A stretch of 64,000 bases of DNA from Telluria beijingensis (GTDB lineage Bacteria > Pseudomonadota > Gammaproteobacteria > Burkholderiales > Burkholderiaceae_D): NCBI RefSeq assembly GCF_030770395.1, contig NZ_CP132480.1, positions 474,153-538,152 on the forward strand, in the 5' to 3' direction. This document shows positions 17,377 through 26,697 of this stretch, one piece after another. The number at the start of each line of letters is the position of its first letter. The first letter of the stretch is position 1. Made by a program: the position numbers and the translations under genes. The notes under the pieces are model-generated. The model did no database searches. It was not told the DNA's origin and saw only the letters and a program-made list of their open reading frames with translations.

Positions 17377-18891
17377 TCAGGTCTGGCGGCTCTTGGCCAT
17401 GGGCGGGTTGTCGGCGAAATAGCGGCGGATGCCATTCGTGATCGCATTGGCCAGCTGGTCCTGGTAGACGTTGTCGTTCAGGCGCGCTTCTTCCTGCGGG
17501 TTCGAGATGAAGGCGGTCTCGACCAGGATGGACGGAATGTCGGGCGCCTTCAGCACCGCGAAGCCGGCCTGCTCGACCGAGGCCTTGTGCAGGCGGTTGA
17601 TGCCGCCGATTTCCTTCAGCACGGCCTTGCCCAGCTTGAGGCTGTCGTTGATCTGGGCCGTGGTCGACAGGTCGAACAGCACGCTGGCCAGGTGCTTGTC
17701 GGCCGTGCCGGTCAGGTTGGCGCCGCCGATCAGGTCGGCCTTGTTCTGGTCGTTGGCCAGCCAGCGCGCCGCGCTCGAGCTGGCGCCTTTTTCCGACAGC
17801 ACGAACACCGACGAGCCGCGCGCCGTCGGCGAAATCCAGGCGTCGGCGTGGATCGAGACGAACAGGTCGGCCTGCACCTTGCGCGCCTTTTGCACGCGGG
17901 TGCCCAGCGGCACGAAATAATCGCCGTCGCGGGTCAGCATCACCCGGGTATTCGGCATCTGCTCGAGCTTGGCCTTGAGGCGCTTGGCCACCGCCAGCAC
18001 GATGTCCTTCTCGCGGCTGCCCTTGGCGCCGATCGCGCCCGGATCCTCGCCGCCATGGCCCGGATCGAGCGCGATGGTGATCATGCGCGCCACTTTCTGG
18101 GCCGGCGCCGGGGCGGTCGCCTTGGCCGGCGGCGGCTGCACCGCCACCATGGGCGCCGTGCCCTTCAGGCCCGACATCTCGGCTTCCAGCTTGGCGATCG
18201 CATCCGGGCCGGCATTCGGCTGGGTGGGCGGCACGGCCGGCGGCGGCACGGGAATCTGTACCGGAGGCGTGCCGGTGACGGGATTCGGCGCGGCCGGCGC
18301 GCCGGCCACCGGCGTGCCGGCGACCGGATCGCCCAGCGCCGGCTGGTCGGCCGCCAGGGTCGTGGTCGGGCCCGGGCTCCAGTCGCCCTGTTCGATCAGG
18401 GCCGCGATCGGGTCGACCGGGGTGGCCGGATACAGGTCGAATACCAGGCGGTGCTGGTAGCCGGCCACCGGGGCCAAGGTAAACACCTGGGGCTTGATCT
18501 CGGCCTTCAGGTCGAACACCAGGCGCACGACATTGGGCCGGTTCTGGCCGACCCGCACCTGCTTGATGTACGGGTCGTTGGCTTCGATCTTGGCCACCAG
18601 GCTCTTGAGCGTGGGGCTCAGCGCGAGGCCGTCGATATCGACAACCAGGCGCGGCGGATCGGGGATCAGGAAGTGTTCGGCCTTGAGGTCGGTATCGTTT
18701 TCCAGCGTCACCCGGGTATAGTCGGGAGCGGGCCAGACGCGCACCGCCAGGATTTCCCTGGCGCTGGCGGAGAGCGGGATGACGGACAGCAGCAGCGTGC
18801 CGCCGGCCTTGAGCAGGACACGGCGGCGCGAGGACGTTGGTGTCACGCGGGCGGCTGGGGCGGCAGAAGGGGTGCGAGACGATCGAGGCAT
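17377..18891 (-). CDS. amiC: N-acetylmuramoyl-L-alanine amidase with AMIN domain
   Basis: The 504-aa enzyme cleaves the amide bond between MurNAc and the peptide stem during septal peptidoglycan splitting. Domains in order: a twin-arginine type signal (SSRRRVLLKAGGTLLLS, residues ~20-36), an AMIN domain (~45-150) that targets the septum, a Pro/Ala-rich linker (~160-255), and a zinc amidase_3 domain (~265-495). The amidase domain has ALDPGHGGEDPGAIG, the catalytic-site SIHADAW and VETAFISNPQEE. It overlaps tsaE by 49 bases. Tat export and the tsaE-amiC order fit AmiC/AmiB of other proteobacteria. Confidence 0.93.
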   Translation of the reverse strand: MPRSSRTPSAAPAARVTPTSSRRRVLLKAGGTLLLSVIPLSASAREILAVRVWPAPDYTRVTLENDTDLKAEHFLIPDPPRLVVDIDGLALSPTLKSLVAKIEANDPYIKQVRVGQNRPNVVRLVFDLKAEIKPQVFTLAPVAGYQHRLVFDLYPATPVDPIAALIEQGDWSPGPTTTLAADQPALGDPVAGTPVAGAPAAPNPVTGTPPVQIPVPPPAVPPTQPNAGPDAIAKLEAEMSGLKGTAPMVAVQPPPAKATAPAPAQKVARMITIALDPGHGGEDPGAIGAKGSREKDIVLAVAKRLKAKLEQMPNTRVMLTRDGDYFVPLGTRVQKARKVQADLFVSIHADAWISPTARGSSVFVLSEKGASSSAARWLANDQNKADLIGGANLTGTADKHLASVLFDLSTTAQINDSLKLGKAVLKEIGGINRLHKASVEQAGFAVLKAPDIPSILVETAFISNPQEEARLNDNVYQDQLANAITNGIRRYFADNPPMAKSRQT

Positions 18892-19352
18892 AGCAGGCCT
18901 AATTCGGACAACGCCTGCAATTCTACATCACGGCCGGGCCCGCTAACGTTGAGCAAGACACGCAAGTCGGGCGGCGGCAACACCGGTTCGCCTTTTTCCG
19001 GCCACTCGACGATGCACACATTGCGCCCGTCGAAGTCTTCGCGAAAGCCCGCATCCAGGAATTCTTCCGGGCTCGCCATCCGGTACAGGTCGTAGTGGAT
19101 GACGTTTAACTGCTTGCCGTCAAGCATCACCCGATAGGGTTCCGACAAGGTATACGTCGGGCTTTTCACCGTGCCCGTGTGGCCGGCCGCCTGCAGCAGC
19201 GCGCGGGTGAGGGCGGTCTTGCCGGCGCCCAGGTCGCCATGCAGGTAGATCACCAGGCCCGGCTGCAAGGCGCGCGCCAGGGCGGCGCCGAGGGCGGCGG
19301 TGGCGGATTCGTCCGGCAGATGGCGCTGCAAATGGGATAGATAGGGCTGCAT
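18843..19352 (-). CDS. tsaE: tRNA threonylcarbamoyladenosine biosynthesis ATPase
   Basis: This is a 169-aa P-loop protein with YLHGDLGAGKTALTRALLQ (Walker A near residues 39-46), TVKSPTYTLSEPY and the HYDLYRMASPEEFLDAG block. It supports the TsaB-TsaD complex that makes t6A37 on ANN-reading tRNAs; tsaD itself is at 31,083-32,123. It is divergent from queG with 53 bp between, and overlaps amiC downstream. Confidence 0.95.
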   Translation of the reverse strand: MQPYLSHLQRHLPDESATAALGAALARALQPGLVIYLHGDLGAGKTALTRALLQAAGHTGTVKSPTYTLSEPYRVMLDGKQLNVIHYDLYRMASPEEFLDAGFREDFDGRNVCIVEWPEKGEPVLPPPDLRVLLNVSGPGRDVELQALSELGLLCLDRLAPLLPPQPPA

Positions 19353-19405
19353 CGAATAAAATAGCGTGTTGTAGTGCGTGTTTCTTCTGCGAGTTTTCCT
19401 GCGGT

Positions 19406-20503
19406 ATGTCCATTTCCCCCAATCCCTCCGCCAACCTGCCCCAGCTTGCGCGCGCCATCAAGGCGTGGGGCAAGGAACTGGGCTTTGCCGACGTGCGCAT
19501 CGCCGACGTCGACCTGGGCCACCTGGAGGCCGGCCTGCAAGCCTGGCTGGACGCGGGTTACCACGGCGAGATGGATTATATGGCAAGCCATGGCATGAAG
19601 CGTGCCCGTCCCGCCGAACTGGTGCCGGGCACGGTGCGCGCTATCGTGGCGCGCATGGACTACCTGCCCGCCACCCGCGATGAAGACTGGCGCGCGCAGG
19701 AGCGCCTGCGCCAGCAGGATCCGGATGCCGCCGTGGTCTCGGTCTATGCCCGCGGCCGCGATTATCACAAGGTCTTGCGCAACCGCCTGCAATCGCTGGC
19801 CGGAAAAATCCAGGAAGCGATCGGCCCGTTCGGCTTTCGCGTGTTCACCGATTCGGCGCCGGTAATGGAATTGCCGCTGGCCGAAAAGGCCGGCCTCGGC
19901 TGGCGCGGCAAGCACACCCTGCTGCTGTCGCGCGCGGCCGGGTCGACCTTTTTTATTGGCGAAATCCTGGTCGACCTGCCGCTGCCGATCGACCCGCCCA
20001 CCGGCCAGCATTGCGGCCAATGTCAGTCCTGCATCGACCTGTGCCCGACGCAGGCGATCCTGGGGCCGGGTAAGCTCGATGCGCGGCGCTGCATTTCCTA
20101 CCTGACGATCGAGCTCAAAAGCAGTATTCCGGAAGACATGCGGCCGCTGATCGGCAACCGCATCTACGGTTGCGACGATTGCCAGGTGGCCTGTCCGTGG
20201 AACAAGTTCGCACAGCGGGCGGCGGTGCCCGATTTCGATGAGCGCAACAGCCTGGGCGCCGGCGACCTGGTCGGCCTGTTCGCCTGGGACGAAGAAGAAT
20301 TCAACCGCCGCATGGAAGGTAGCCCGATCCGCCGGATCGGCCACGAGCGCTGGCTGCGCAACCTGGCGGTGGGTTTGGGAAATGCCGCTGAGAAAAAGCG
20401 TGGGGATGCGGCCATCGTGGCTGCCTTGCAATCCCGGCGCGACCATCCTTCGGAACTGGTGCGCGAACACGTCGCCTGGGCCCTGGCGCGCCACGCCGCC
20501 TGA
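19406..20503 (+). CDS. queG: Epoxyqueuosine reductase
   Basis: This 365-aa cobalamin- and iron-sulfur-dependent enzyme performs the last step of queuosine synthesis in tRNA. Two 4Fe-4S motifs are visible: CGQCQSCIDLCP near residues 203-214, and CDDCQVACPWN near 256-266, with the first cluster's outer cysteine nearby. ARGRDYHKVLRNRLQ and FTDSAPVMELPLAEKAGLGW are the conserved N-terminal blocks. A HEAT-like tail follows. The queG/tsaE/amiC neighbourhood is conserved in proteobacteria. Confidence 0.95.
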   Translation: MSISPNPSANLPQLARAIKAWGKELGFADVRIADVDLGHLEAGLQAWLDAGYHGEMDYMASHGMKRARPAELVPGTVRAIVARMDYLPATRDEDWRAQERLRQQDPDAAVVSVYARGRDYHKVLRNRLQSLAGKIQEAIGPFGFRVFTDSAPVMELPLAEKAGLGWRGKHTLLLSRAAGSTFFIGEILVDLPLPIDPPTGQHCGQCQSCIDLCPTQAILGPGKLDARRCISYLTIELKSSIPEDMRPLIGNRIYGCDDCQVACPWNKFAQRAAVPDFDERNSLGAGDLVGLFAWDEEEFNRRMEGSPIRRIGHERWLRNLAVGLGNAAEKKRGDAAIVAALQSRRDHPSELVREHVAWALARHAA

Positions 20504-20521
20504 GCAGTCCTGCCTGCCTTG

Positions 20522-20902
20522 TCAGACCTCGATGCGCTTCAGGCGCAGTGCCGACCAGTCGCCGTCGATCGAGATCATCGCCACGCCGGTGATGCCGTTT
20601 TCCTTGGCATAGGCATTGATGGAATCGCGGTTGATGTCGGTGGCCTTGGAGGCCGTCTGCTTGAGATAGGCAATCCACAGCGAGCCCTTCTCGCCCAGCT
20701 TCTGTCTGGCGATTTCCAGGTAATGTTCGAGGTCCTTGCGGTGCATGCAGAACATCAGGATCACGTCGAAGGGGCCGTCGCCTTCCTTGACGATGTCGGC
20801 CGGCATCTGGGCCGCCACGGTCGGATTGGCCTGGCCGTTGAGCACCAGCATCGACTTCGCCGTTCGTAAAAACATCTTGTCTGCAACTGTCTTTTCGTTC
20901 AT
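20522..20902 (-). CDS. DUF3052-like protein
   Basis: The 126-aa protein has GPFDVILMFCMHRKDLEHYL, then GEKGSLWIAYLKQTA, TDINRDSINAYA and a terminal SIDGDWSALRLKR. This order (Rossmann-like strand, Gly-x-Leu-Trp-x-Ala-Tyr-x-Lys, then DxxWSALR) is the DUF3052 pattern; no reaction is known for it. AGGA lies eight bases before the ATG. It is convergent with queG (18 bp between stops). Confidence 0.65.
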   Translation of the reverse strand: MNEKTVADKMFLRTAKSMLVLNGQANPTVAAQMPADIVKEGDGPFDVILMFCMHRKDLEHYLEIARQKLGEKGSLWIAYLKQTASKATDINRDSINAYAKENGITGVAMISIDGDWSALRLKRIEV

Positions 20903-21023
20903 TGGAGTTTCCTAAAAGAGAGTTTGCATCGCGGCGCCCGGGGCCGCGGCGCGTTCAAGACTATTTTACAAGGCTTCCTTTTTGCAGTTAGGACGCTTGA
21001 CGCATAGAAAGTCGACGTCGGCC

Positions 21024-21605
21024 CTATTTCAGCAGGCCCGCGAGCTCGACCGCGGTTTTTACCTGCATCTTGTCGAAGATATGCGCGCGATGCACCTCGA
21101 CGGTCCGCATGCTGATGCCCAGTTTATCGGCCACCACCTTGTTCATCATGCCTGCGAGGATCAGGTCGAGCACTTCGCGCTCGCGCGCCGACAGCGTGGC
21201 CAGGCGCGCCTGCACGCCGGCCGAGGCGGCCGCCTTGCGCGAGGCGGCCAGGGCTTCCTCGACCCGGTCCATCAACTGGTTGTCGTTGAACGGTTTCTCG
21301 AAGAAATCGAAAGCGCCGCGCTTGAGCGAATCGACCGCCATCGGCACGTCGCCGTGGCCGGTGAGAAAAATCACGGGCAGGCGCGGCAGCAGGCCACGCC
21401 TGATCAGGTCGTCGAACACGGCGATGCCGTTCATGCCGGGCATGCGCACGTCGAGCAGCACGCAGTCGCCGCTGACATCGAGGTCTTGCAGGGCGTCGAG
21501 GAATTCCTGGCCGCCAGCGTAGCCGCGCGCCGGCAGGCAGCGCGATTGCGCCAGCCAGGCGAGCGAATCGCGAATGACTTCTTCGTCGTCGACGATGTGC
21601 AGCAT
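21024..21605 (-). CDS. FixJ/DctR-type response regulator
   Basis: The 193-aa regulator has a receiver domain with DDEEVIRDSLAWL (acidic pocket), the phosphoacceptor Asp in CVLLDVRMPGMNGI, and FLTGHGDVPMAVDSLKRGAFDFFEKPF. A LuxR-type HTH follows: LSAREREVLDLILAGMMNKVVADKLGISMRTVEVHRAHIF. It is transcribed just after the sensor kinase gene, which should be its partner. The ATG at 21,605 has GGAGA five bases before it and starts the receiver domain correctly. Confidence 0.92.
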   Translation of the reverse strand: MLHIVDDEEVIRDSLAWLAQSRCLPARGYAGGQEFLDALQDLDVSGDCVLLDVRMPGMNGIAVFDDLIRRGLLPRLPVIFLTGHGDVPMAVDSLKRGAFDFFEKPFNDNQLMDRVEEALAASRKAAASAGVQARLATLSAREREVLDLILAGMMNKVVADKLGISMRTVEVHRAHIFDKMQVKTAVELAGLLK

Positions 21606-21689
21606 GCAGGTCTCCGTAGCGGCGGAATGGTTTCCCGCCTTGTTGTTGTTGGGTTGAACATGGCGCACCGGCGCGCCGCAGACCGAATT

Positions 21690-23699
21690 CTAGCCCAGCG
21701 CCCGGCTTGCCGCTTGGGCGGGCAGCGAAAACGTGAACACGGTGCCGCCGGCCGGGTGCGGCGCATGGCTCAAGGTGCCGCCATGGAACTCGATCGCGGT
21801 GCGGCAGATCGACAACCCCATCCCCATGCCCTCGGCCCGGGTCGAGTAGAACGGCGAGAACAGGCGCTCGGCCACTTCGGGCGAGATGCCGTGGCCGCGG
21901 TCGATCACCGACACCGCCACCTGGCCGTCGACGTGCTGGGCCTCGATGCGCAGCACGCGCTGGTCCGGCACGGTATCCTGCATGGCCTGGATCGCGTTGC
22001 GGGTGAGGTTGAGCAGCACCTGCTCCAGCAGCACGCGGTCGGCCAGCACCGGCGGCAAGCCGGGCGGCAATTGCACGCGCAGGGCGACACCGGCCTGGCG
22101 CGCCTGCAATTCGATCAGCGCGTGCACGCTGGCGATCACGCTGCGGATCGTCACCTCTTGCCGCAGCGGTTCGCGCTTCTTGACGAACTCGTGCACGCTG
22201 CGGATGATCTGTCCGGCGCGCTGGGCCTGCTGGCGCGCCTGTTCCAGCGCATGGCGCAACATGCCCGGCTTGACTTCTTCGCCCTGGCCGGCGGCGCGTT
22301 CGAGCATGTTCAGGGCGCCCACCGTATAGCTCGAAATGGCCGCCAGCGGCTGGTTCAGCTCATGCGCCAGCATCGACGACAGCTCGCCCATGGTGGCCAG
22401 GCGCGCGCTGGCCTGCAGTTTTTCTTCCTGCTGGCGGTTGAGTTCTTCCACCCGCTTGCGGTCGGTGATGTCGAGCACCGAGCTCATCCAGCCGGTATGG
22501 CGGCCATCGACGTCCACCAGCGGCGCCTCGAACACCAGCACCGGCACCCGGGTGCCGTCCGGCCGCTGGAACACGGTCTCGAATTGCGGCGTGACCTTGC
22601 CCGACAGGATGCCCTGGAAGCGCTCCTCATATTCCGCCGTCGCTTCCGGCGCCCAGTAGGCCATCGGCGGCTTCTTGCCGATCAATTCCTCGGGCGGGTG
22701 GCCGACGATCTGGCAGAACGCCCGGTTCACATAGGTGACGCGGCCTTCCAGGTCGCGCGCGCGCAGGCCGGTGAGCAGCGAGTTTTCCATGGCCGTGCGA
22801 AACGCCATCTGCTGGCGCAGCGCGCTTTCCGCGGCCAGGGTGCGCGAGATGTGGCGCCACAGCGCGGCCAGGCTCATTAACAGGCCCAGGGCCAGCACGA
22901 TCACCGATCCCACCAGCAGGTTCGGCAGCAGCTGCGGCGCGCGCTTGACGCTGTCGGTGGCCAGCACCAGCTGGGCGCCGGGCAGGTCGAGTTCGCGTCG
23001 GTGGGTGTAGACGCCACGGCCCGGACCGCCGGCGGCGCGCCGCGCCACCGTCCGCTCGTCGCGGTCGACGAGGGCCAGGGCATTGTCCTGGGCGAACCAC
23101 CAGGGCACGGTTTCGTCGAGCAGCACCTGCAGGCTGTAGGTCGCGACCAGGCTGCCCGCGAATTCACCGTTGCGGAACAGGGGCAGGTAGAAGTCGATCA
23201 GCCCATGGCTCGACGTGGTCGCGCCATACGGTTCGCTGTAGCGGCCGCGGCGGATCGAGCGCGCCATCTCGCCGGCCAGCGCCGTGGTGTCGGGCAGGCC
23301 GGCGGCCGGCAGGTCGGCGCCGTGGCTGGCCTGCAGCGCGCCATCGGCATCGCTCCAGACCACGCGCACCAGTTCCGGACCGTTGACGAACATCTGGCGG
23401 AAGCGCGCCTGCAATTTTTCCGGCGGCAGCGGCGCGACCACCAGGTCGGCGCCGAGCGCGGCCAGGGCTTCCTCGCTGCGCGCCAGCTCGAAGCGCAAGG
23501 TCTGCTCGACCCACAGCGTGTCCGCGATCAATTGCTCTTGCCGGTCGGTGCTTTCCATCTGGCGCGCCTGCCAGGGCAGCCAGATCAGCACCGCGAGGAA
23601 CAGCAGCACCAGCAGCATCGGCACCAGCCAGCGCCAGAACCGCCAGGCGCGGGTGCGCGCGCGGGGTTCCGACAGGGGCTGGGCAAACGGAATTTTCAT
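21690..23699 (-). CDS. DctS/DctB-like sensor histidine kinase
   Basis: The 669-aa membrane kinase has two transmembrane helices (~25-43 and ~265-285) around a large periplasmic sensor region. A PAS domain with FCQIVGHPPEELIGKKPP follows, then the phosphoacceptor region SSMLAHELNQPLAAISSY and an HATPase domain with NLTRNAIQAM and GMGMGLSICRTAIEFHGG. The N-terminal architecture fits the DctS/DctB family that senses C4-dicarboxylates. It shares a 48-bp divergent promoter region with a DctP-type binding protein, which supports that ligand class. The partner regulator is 84 bp downstream. Confidence 0.9.
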   Translation of the reverse strand: MKIPFAQPLSEPRARTRAWRFWRWLVPMLLVLLFLAVLIWLPWQARQMESTDRQEQLIADTLWVEQTLRFELARSEEALAALGADLVVAPLPPEKLQARFRQMFVNGPELVRVVWSDADGALQASHGADLPAAGLPDTTALAGEMARSIRRGRYSEPYGATTSSHGLIDFYLPLFRNGEFAGSLVATYSLQVLLDETVPWWFAQDNALALVDRDERTVARRAAGGPGRGVYTHRRELDLPGAQLVLATDSVKRAPQLLPNLLVGSVIVLALGLLMSLAALWRHISRTLAAESALRQQMAFRTAMENSLLTGLRARDLEGRVTYVNRAFCQIVGHPPEELIGKKPPMAYWAPEATAEYEERFQGILSGKVTPQFETVFQRPDGTRVPVLVFEAPLVDVDGRHTGWMSSVLDITDRKRVEELNRQQEEKLQASARLATMGELSSMLAHELNQPLAAISSYTVGALNMLERAAGQGEEVKPGMLRHALEQARQQAQRAGQIIRSVHEFVKKREPLRQEVTIRSVIASVHALIELQARQAGVALRVQLPPGLPPVLADRVLLEQVLLNLTRNAIQAMQDTVPDQRVLRIEAQHVDGQVAVSVIDRGHGISPEVAERLFSPFYSTRAEGMGMGLSICRTAIEFHGGTLSHAPHPAGGTVFTFSLPAQAASRALG

Positions 23700-23747
23700 G
23701 CAATCGTCCTGGTTTGGTTACACTGTCCAGCTGTCGTGGATGTCCAC

Positions 23748-24767
23748 ATGAAAAAGAATTGTATTGTCATGCAGATCAAACCACTGGCCGCCAAGCTGTT
23801 CTTCGTCCTGGCGGCGGCCGCGAGTTCCAGTGCCTGGGCACAGGGACCGATCGTCATCAAGTTCAGCCACGTGGTGGCGCCCGATACCCCCAAGGGCCGG
23901 GCGGCCGAGCGTTTCAAGGAGTTGGCCGAGCAGATGACGAACGGCCAGGTCAGGGTGGAAGTGTATCCCAACAGCCAGTTGTACAAGGACCGCGAGGAAC
24001 TGGAGGCGCTGCAACTGGGCGCGGTGCAGATGCTGGCGCCGTCGCTGGCCAAGTTCTCGCCGCTGGGCGTGCGCGAATTCGAAGCCTTCGACCTGCCCTA
24101 TATTTTCCCGGACAAGGCGGCGCTGTACAAAGTGACCGAAGGCAGGATCGGCCGCGGCCTGCTGCGCAAGCTCGAGGAGAAGGGGATCACCGGGCTGGCA
24201 TTCTGGGACAACGGCTTCAAGATCATGTCGGCCAACCAACCCTTGACCTCGCCCAAGGATTTCGCGGGATTGCGCATGCGTATCCAGGCGTCCAAGGTAC
24301 TGGACGCGCAAATGCGCGTGTTGGGCGCCCAGCCGATGACGCTGGCGTTTTCCGAAGCCGCGCCCGCCCTGCGCGACGGGGTGGTGGAGGGTACCGAGAA
24401 CACGCCGTCGAATATGTACACCCAGCGCATGCACGAGATGCAAACCCATCTCACGGTGTCCAACCACGGCTATCTGGGCTATGCGGTCATCGTCAACAAG
24501 AAATTCTGGGATGGCTTGCCGGCCGCGACCCGCAACACCCTGGCGCGCGCGATGCGCGAGGCAACGGTCTACGAGAAAAAAATCGCCCAGCGCGCCAACG
24601 ACGACGCCATGGAAGCCATCCGGCAGGCCGGCACCACGGTCATCCATACCCTGACGCCGGCCCAGCAGGCCGAATGGCGGCGCGCCATGCAGCCGGTAGT
24701 GGGGCAGATGGAGAGCCGGATCGGCAAGGACACCGTGCGCGCGATCCTGCGCGAAGTGGGGCGCTGA
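23748..24767 (+). CDS. TRAP-type C4-dicarboxylate binding protein (DctP family)
   Basis: The 339-aa periplasmic protein has a signal peptide ending in SSSAWA, then IVIKFSHVVAPDTPKGRAA at the mature start. The family blocks VYPNSQLYKDREELEALQLG, GLRMRIQASKVLDAQMRVLG (ligand-binding arginine) and GVVEGTENTPSNMY follow. It should bind succinate, fumarate or related acids for a DctQM permease. No DctQ or DctM gene follows; downstream is a 430-bp gap and then ogt. It may therefore feed the adjacent DctS-like sensor, or a permease elsewhere. A second ATG at 23,769 is also possible. Confidence 0.9.
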   Translation: MKKNCIVMQIKPLAAKLFFVLAAAASSSAWAQGPIVIKFSHVVAPDTPKGRAAERFKELAEQMTNGQVRVEVYPNSQLYKDREELEALQLGAVQMLAPSLAKFSPLGVREFEAFDLPYIFPDKAALYKVTEGRIGRGLLRKLEEKGITGLAFWDNGFKIMSANQPLTSPKDFAGLRMRIQASKVLDAQMRVLGAQPMTLAFSEAAPALRDGVVEGTENTPSNMYTQRMHEMQTHLTVSNHGYLGYAVIVNKKFWDGLPAATRNTLARAMREATVYEKKIAQRANDDAMEAIRQAGTTVIHTLTPAQQAEWRRAMQPVVGQMESRIGKDTVRAILREVGR

Positions 24768-25200
24768 ACGGCGCCATTCCGTGGCGGCGCGGCGGGACAG
24801 GAGATATTTTTCTACCGTATGTCAACAAGTTCGTTTTGCGTATAAGTAAAACAATTTTCCAAATTTGTGGCTGAAAAGATACATTTTCTGCAAGCATCTG
24901 CGTTATCATGGGGCCCATACGCACTGTGATGGTGCGCAGCAGTGCCAAGAACAAGCAATAGAAGCGGCATGCAAGGTTTTTGGGGGAGCATTGATAAAAG
25001 CACGGTAATCCATACCGGAGACATTCGAGGAGACACCACGTTTCACAGAAGTCGTTGGCAATGACCAAACGACCGTAGACGTGACCCGAATTGGAGCGCA
25101 CCCGAGGGTGCGCTTTTTTTTCGTCCCGACGGTGCAAGCGCTGGCCGCAATGCCGCCGCCCGGTTAAGATGCCTGGGCAATGTATTGCCGACCGACCCCC
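24768..25200 (+). other. Intergenic region; possible short untranslated RNA ending in a terminator
   Basis: No credible protein gene lies here. The first ~200 bases are AT-rich. At 25,096-25,122 a perfect 8-bp stem (GCGCACCC with GGGTGCGC) is followed by nine T residues. This terminator is about 330 bases past dctP, too far for a simple tail, so a small RNA starting near 24,900 is possible. It did not match an RNA family I recognise. Confidence 0.4.
25096..25122 (+). terminator. Rho-independent terminator upstream of ogt
   Basis: GCGCACCC-GA-GGGTGCGC is followed directly by T9. It is strong by all usual criteria, oriented to stop plus-strand transcription before ogt. Confidence 0.9.
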
Positions 25201-25725
25201 ATGAAGACCGATCCAGCCAGCCAATTATTCAACGCCATCGTACCCGCCCCCTTCGGTGCGCTGGGCGTGCGCACTGCCGACGAGCGGCTGCGCGAAGTGG
25301 TCTACCTGCCGCCGTCGTTCGCCGAAAAAAGCGCGGACAGCGCCATCGCCGAGCGCAGCGCGCAGCAGCTCGCCCGCTACCTGCTCGATCCTGACTTCGC
25401 ATTCGACCTGCCGCTGGCGGAAGCCGGCACCGACTTCCAGCGCAAGGTGTGGCAGGCGATCGGCGCCATCCCGCGCGGCGCCGTGCGCACCTATGGCCAC
25501 CTGGCCAAGGAGATCGGCTCGCATCCGCGCGCCGTCGGCCAGGCCTGCGGCGCCAACTGGTTCCCCCTGGTCATTCCCTGCCACCGGGTGACAGCAGCCG
25601 GCGGACTGGGCGGCTTTTCGAACCAGAACGACGAAAATGGTTTTCATTTGTCCGTCAAGCGCTGGCTGCTGCGGCACGAAGGCGCCACCGCTTCGCCATG
25701 GCAGCAACAGTCGATCTGGCCCTGA
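25201..25725 (+). CDS. ogt: Methylated-DNA-protein-cysteine methyltransferase
   Basis: The 174-aa repair protein transfers the alkyl group from O6-methylguanine to its own cysteine. The active site is NWFPLVIPCHRVTAAGG with Cys in PCHRV. FQRKVWQAIGAIPRGAVRTYG and the winged-helix HPRAVGQACGAN precede it. GGLGGFSNQN and KRWLLRHEG close the domain. Two starts are possible (25,180 or 25,201); neither has a clear ribosome site, and 25,201 fits the family length. Its 3' end overlaps xerD by 28 bases. Confidence 0.92.
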   Translation: MKTDPASQLFNAIVPAPFGALGVRTADERLREVVYLPPSFAEKSADSAIAERSAQQLARYLLDPDFAFDLPLAEAGTDFQRKVWQAIGAIPRGAVRTYGHLAKEIGSHPRAVGQACGANWFPLVIPCHRVTAAGGLGGFSNQNDENGFHLSVKRWLLRHEGATASPWQQQSIWP

Positions 25726-26600
25726 TCGACGAGTTCTGCGACACGCTCTGGCTGGAACAGGGCCTGGCGAAGAACTCGCTCGACGCCTACCGGCGCGACC
25801 TGCGCCTGTTCGCCGGCTGGCTGGCCGCGAAGCGGCCCGGCCGCGGCCTGCTGGCGGTGGCGGCGGACGACCTGGCCGCCTATTTCGCCGACCGCCATCC
25901 GGAATCGCGCCCCAGCACGGCCAACCGCCGGCTGTCGGTGTTCAAGCGCTTCTATGGCCTGGCGCTGCGCCGCGGGCAGGTCGCGACCGACCCCTGCCTC
26001 AAGCTGGCATCGGCGCGCCAGCCGACCCGCTTCGTGCATACGCTGACCGAGGACCAGGTCGAGGCCTTGCTGAAAGCTCCGGATGTTGCCACGCCGCTGG
26101 GTTTGCGCGAGCGCACGATGCTCGAGCTGATGTATGCCAGCGGCTTGCGGGTCTCGGAACTGGTGGCCCTCAAACTGGTCGAAGTGAGCTTGAACGATGG
26201 CGTGCTGCGGGTGACGGGCAAGGGCAGCAAGACGCGCCTGGTGCCTTTCGGCGAAGAGGCGCGGCGCTGGCTGGAACGCTACCTCAAGGACGCGCGCGGC
26301 ATCATCCTGAATGGCCAGGTCGACGACGCCCTGTTCGTCACCGGCCGCGGCGGCCCCATGACGCGCCAGATGTTCTGGATCCTGATCAAGAAACATGCGC
26401 AGAAGGCCGGCGTCACGGGGCCGCTGTCGCCGCACACGCTGCGCCACGCCTTCGCCACCCATTTATTGAACCACGGCGCCGATCTGCGCGTGGTGCAATT
26501 GCTGTTGGGGCACGCCGATATTTCGACGACCCAGATCTATACCCACGTCGCGCGCGAGCGCCTGAAACGCCTGCACGCCCAGCATCATCCGCGTGGTTAG
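25698..26600 (+). CDS. xerD: Tyrosine recombinase for chromosome dimer resolution
   Basis: The 300-aa recombinase acts with XerC at dif with FtsK. The N-terminal SAM-like core-binding domain has NSLDAYRRDLRLFAGWL. The catalytic residues are in YASGLRVSELVALK (Arg), TGKGSKTRLVPFG (Lys), SPHTLRHAFATHLL (His-x-x-Arg), LLGHADISTTQIYTHV (His and the nucleophilic Tyr). Length and motif spacing match XerD rather than a phage integrase. It starts inside the end of ogt. Confidence 0.92.
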   Translation: MAATVDLALIDEFCDTLWLEQGLAKNSLDAYRRDLRLFAGWLAAKRPGRGLLAVAADDLAAYFADRHPESRPSTANRRLSVFKRFYGLALRRGQVATDPCLKLASARQPTRFVHTLTEDQVEALLKAPDVATPLGLRERTMLELMYASGLRVSELVALKLVEVSLNDGVLRVTGKGSKTRLVPFGEEARRWLERYLKDARGIILNGQVDDALFVTGRGGPMTRQMFWILIKKHAQKAGVTGPLSPHTLRHAFATHLLNHGADLRVVQLLLGHADISTTQIYTHVARERLKRLHAQHHPRG

Positions 26601-26697
26601 CCGATAAGTCAGAGCTTCCTTAAGTCGGAATCGGCCCAGTAGTCCATAATGGCTGTGCGGTTGCAGCATCCCTTGGATTAACGATATCGAGGTGACT

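Noticed and set aside
24768..25122. 6S RNA or tmRNA
   Set aside because: I could not recognise the conserved core of either; the interval is only marked as a possible small RNA.
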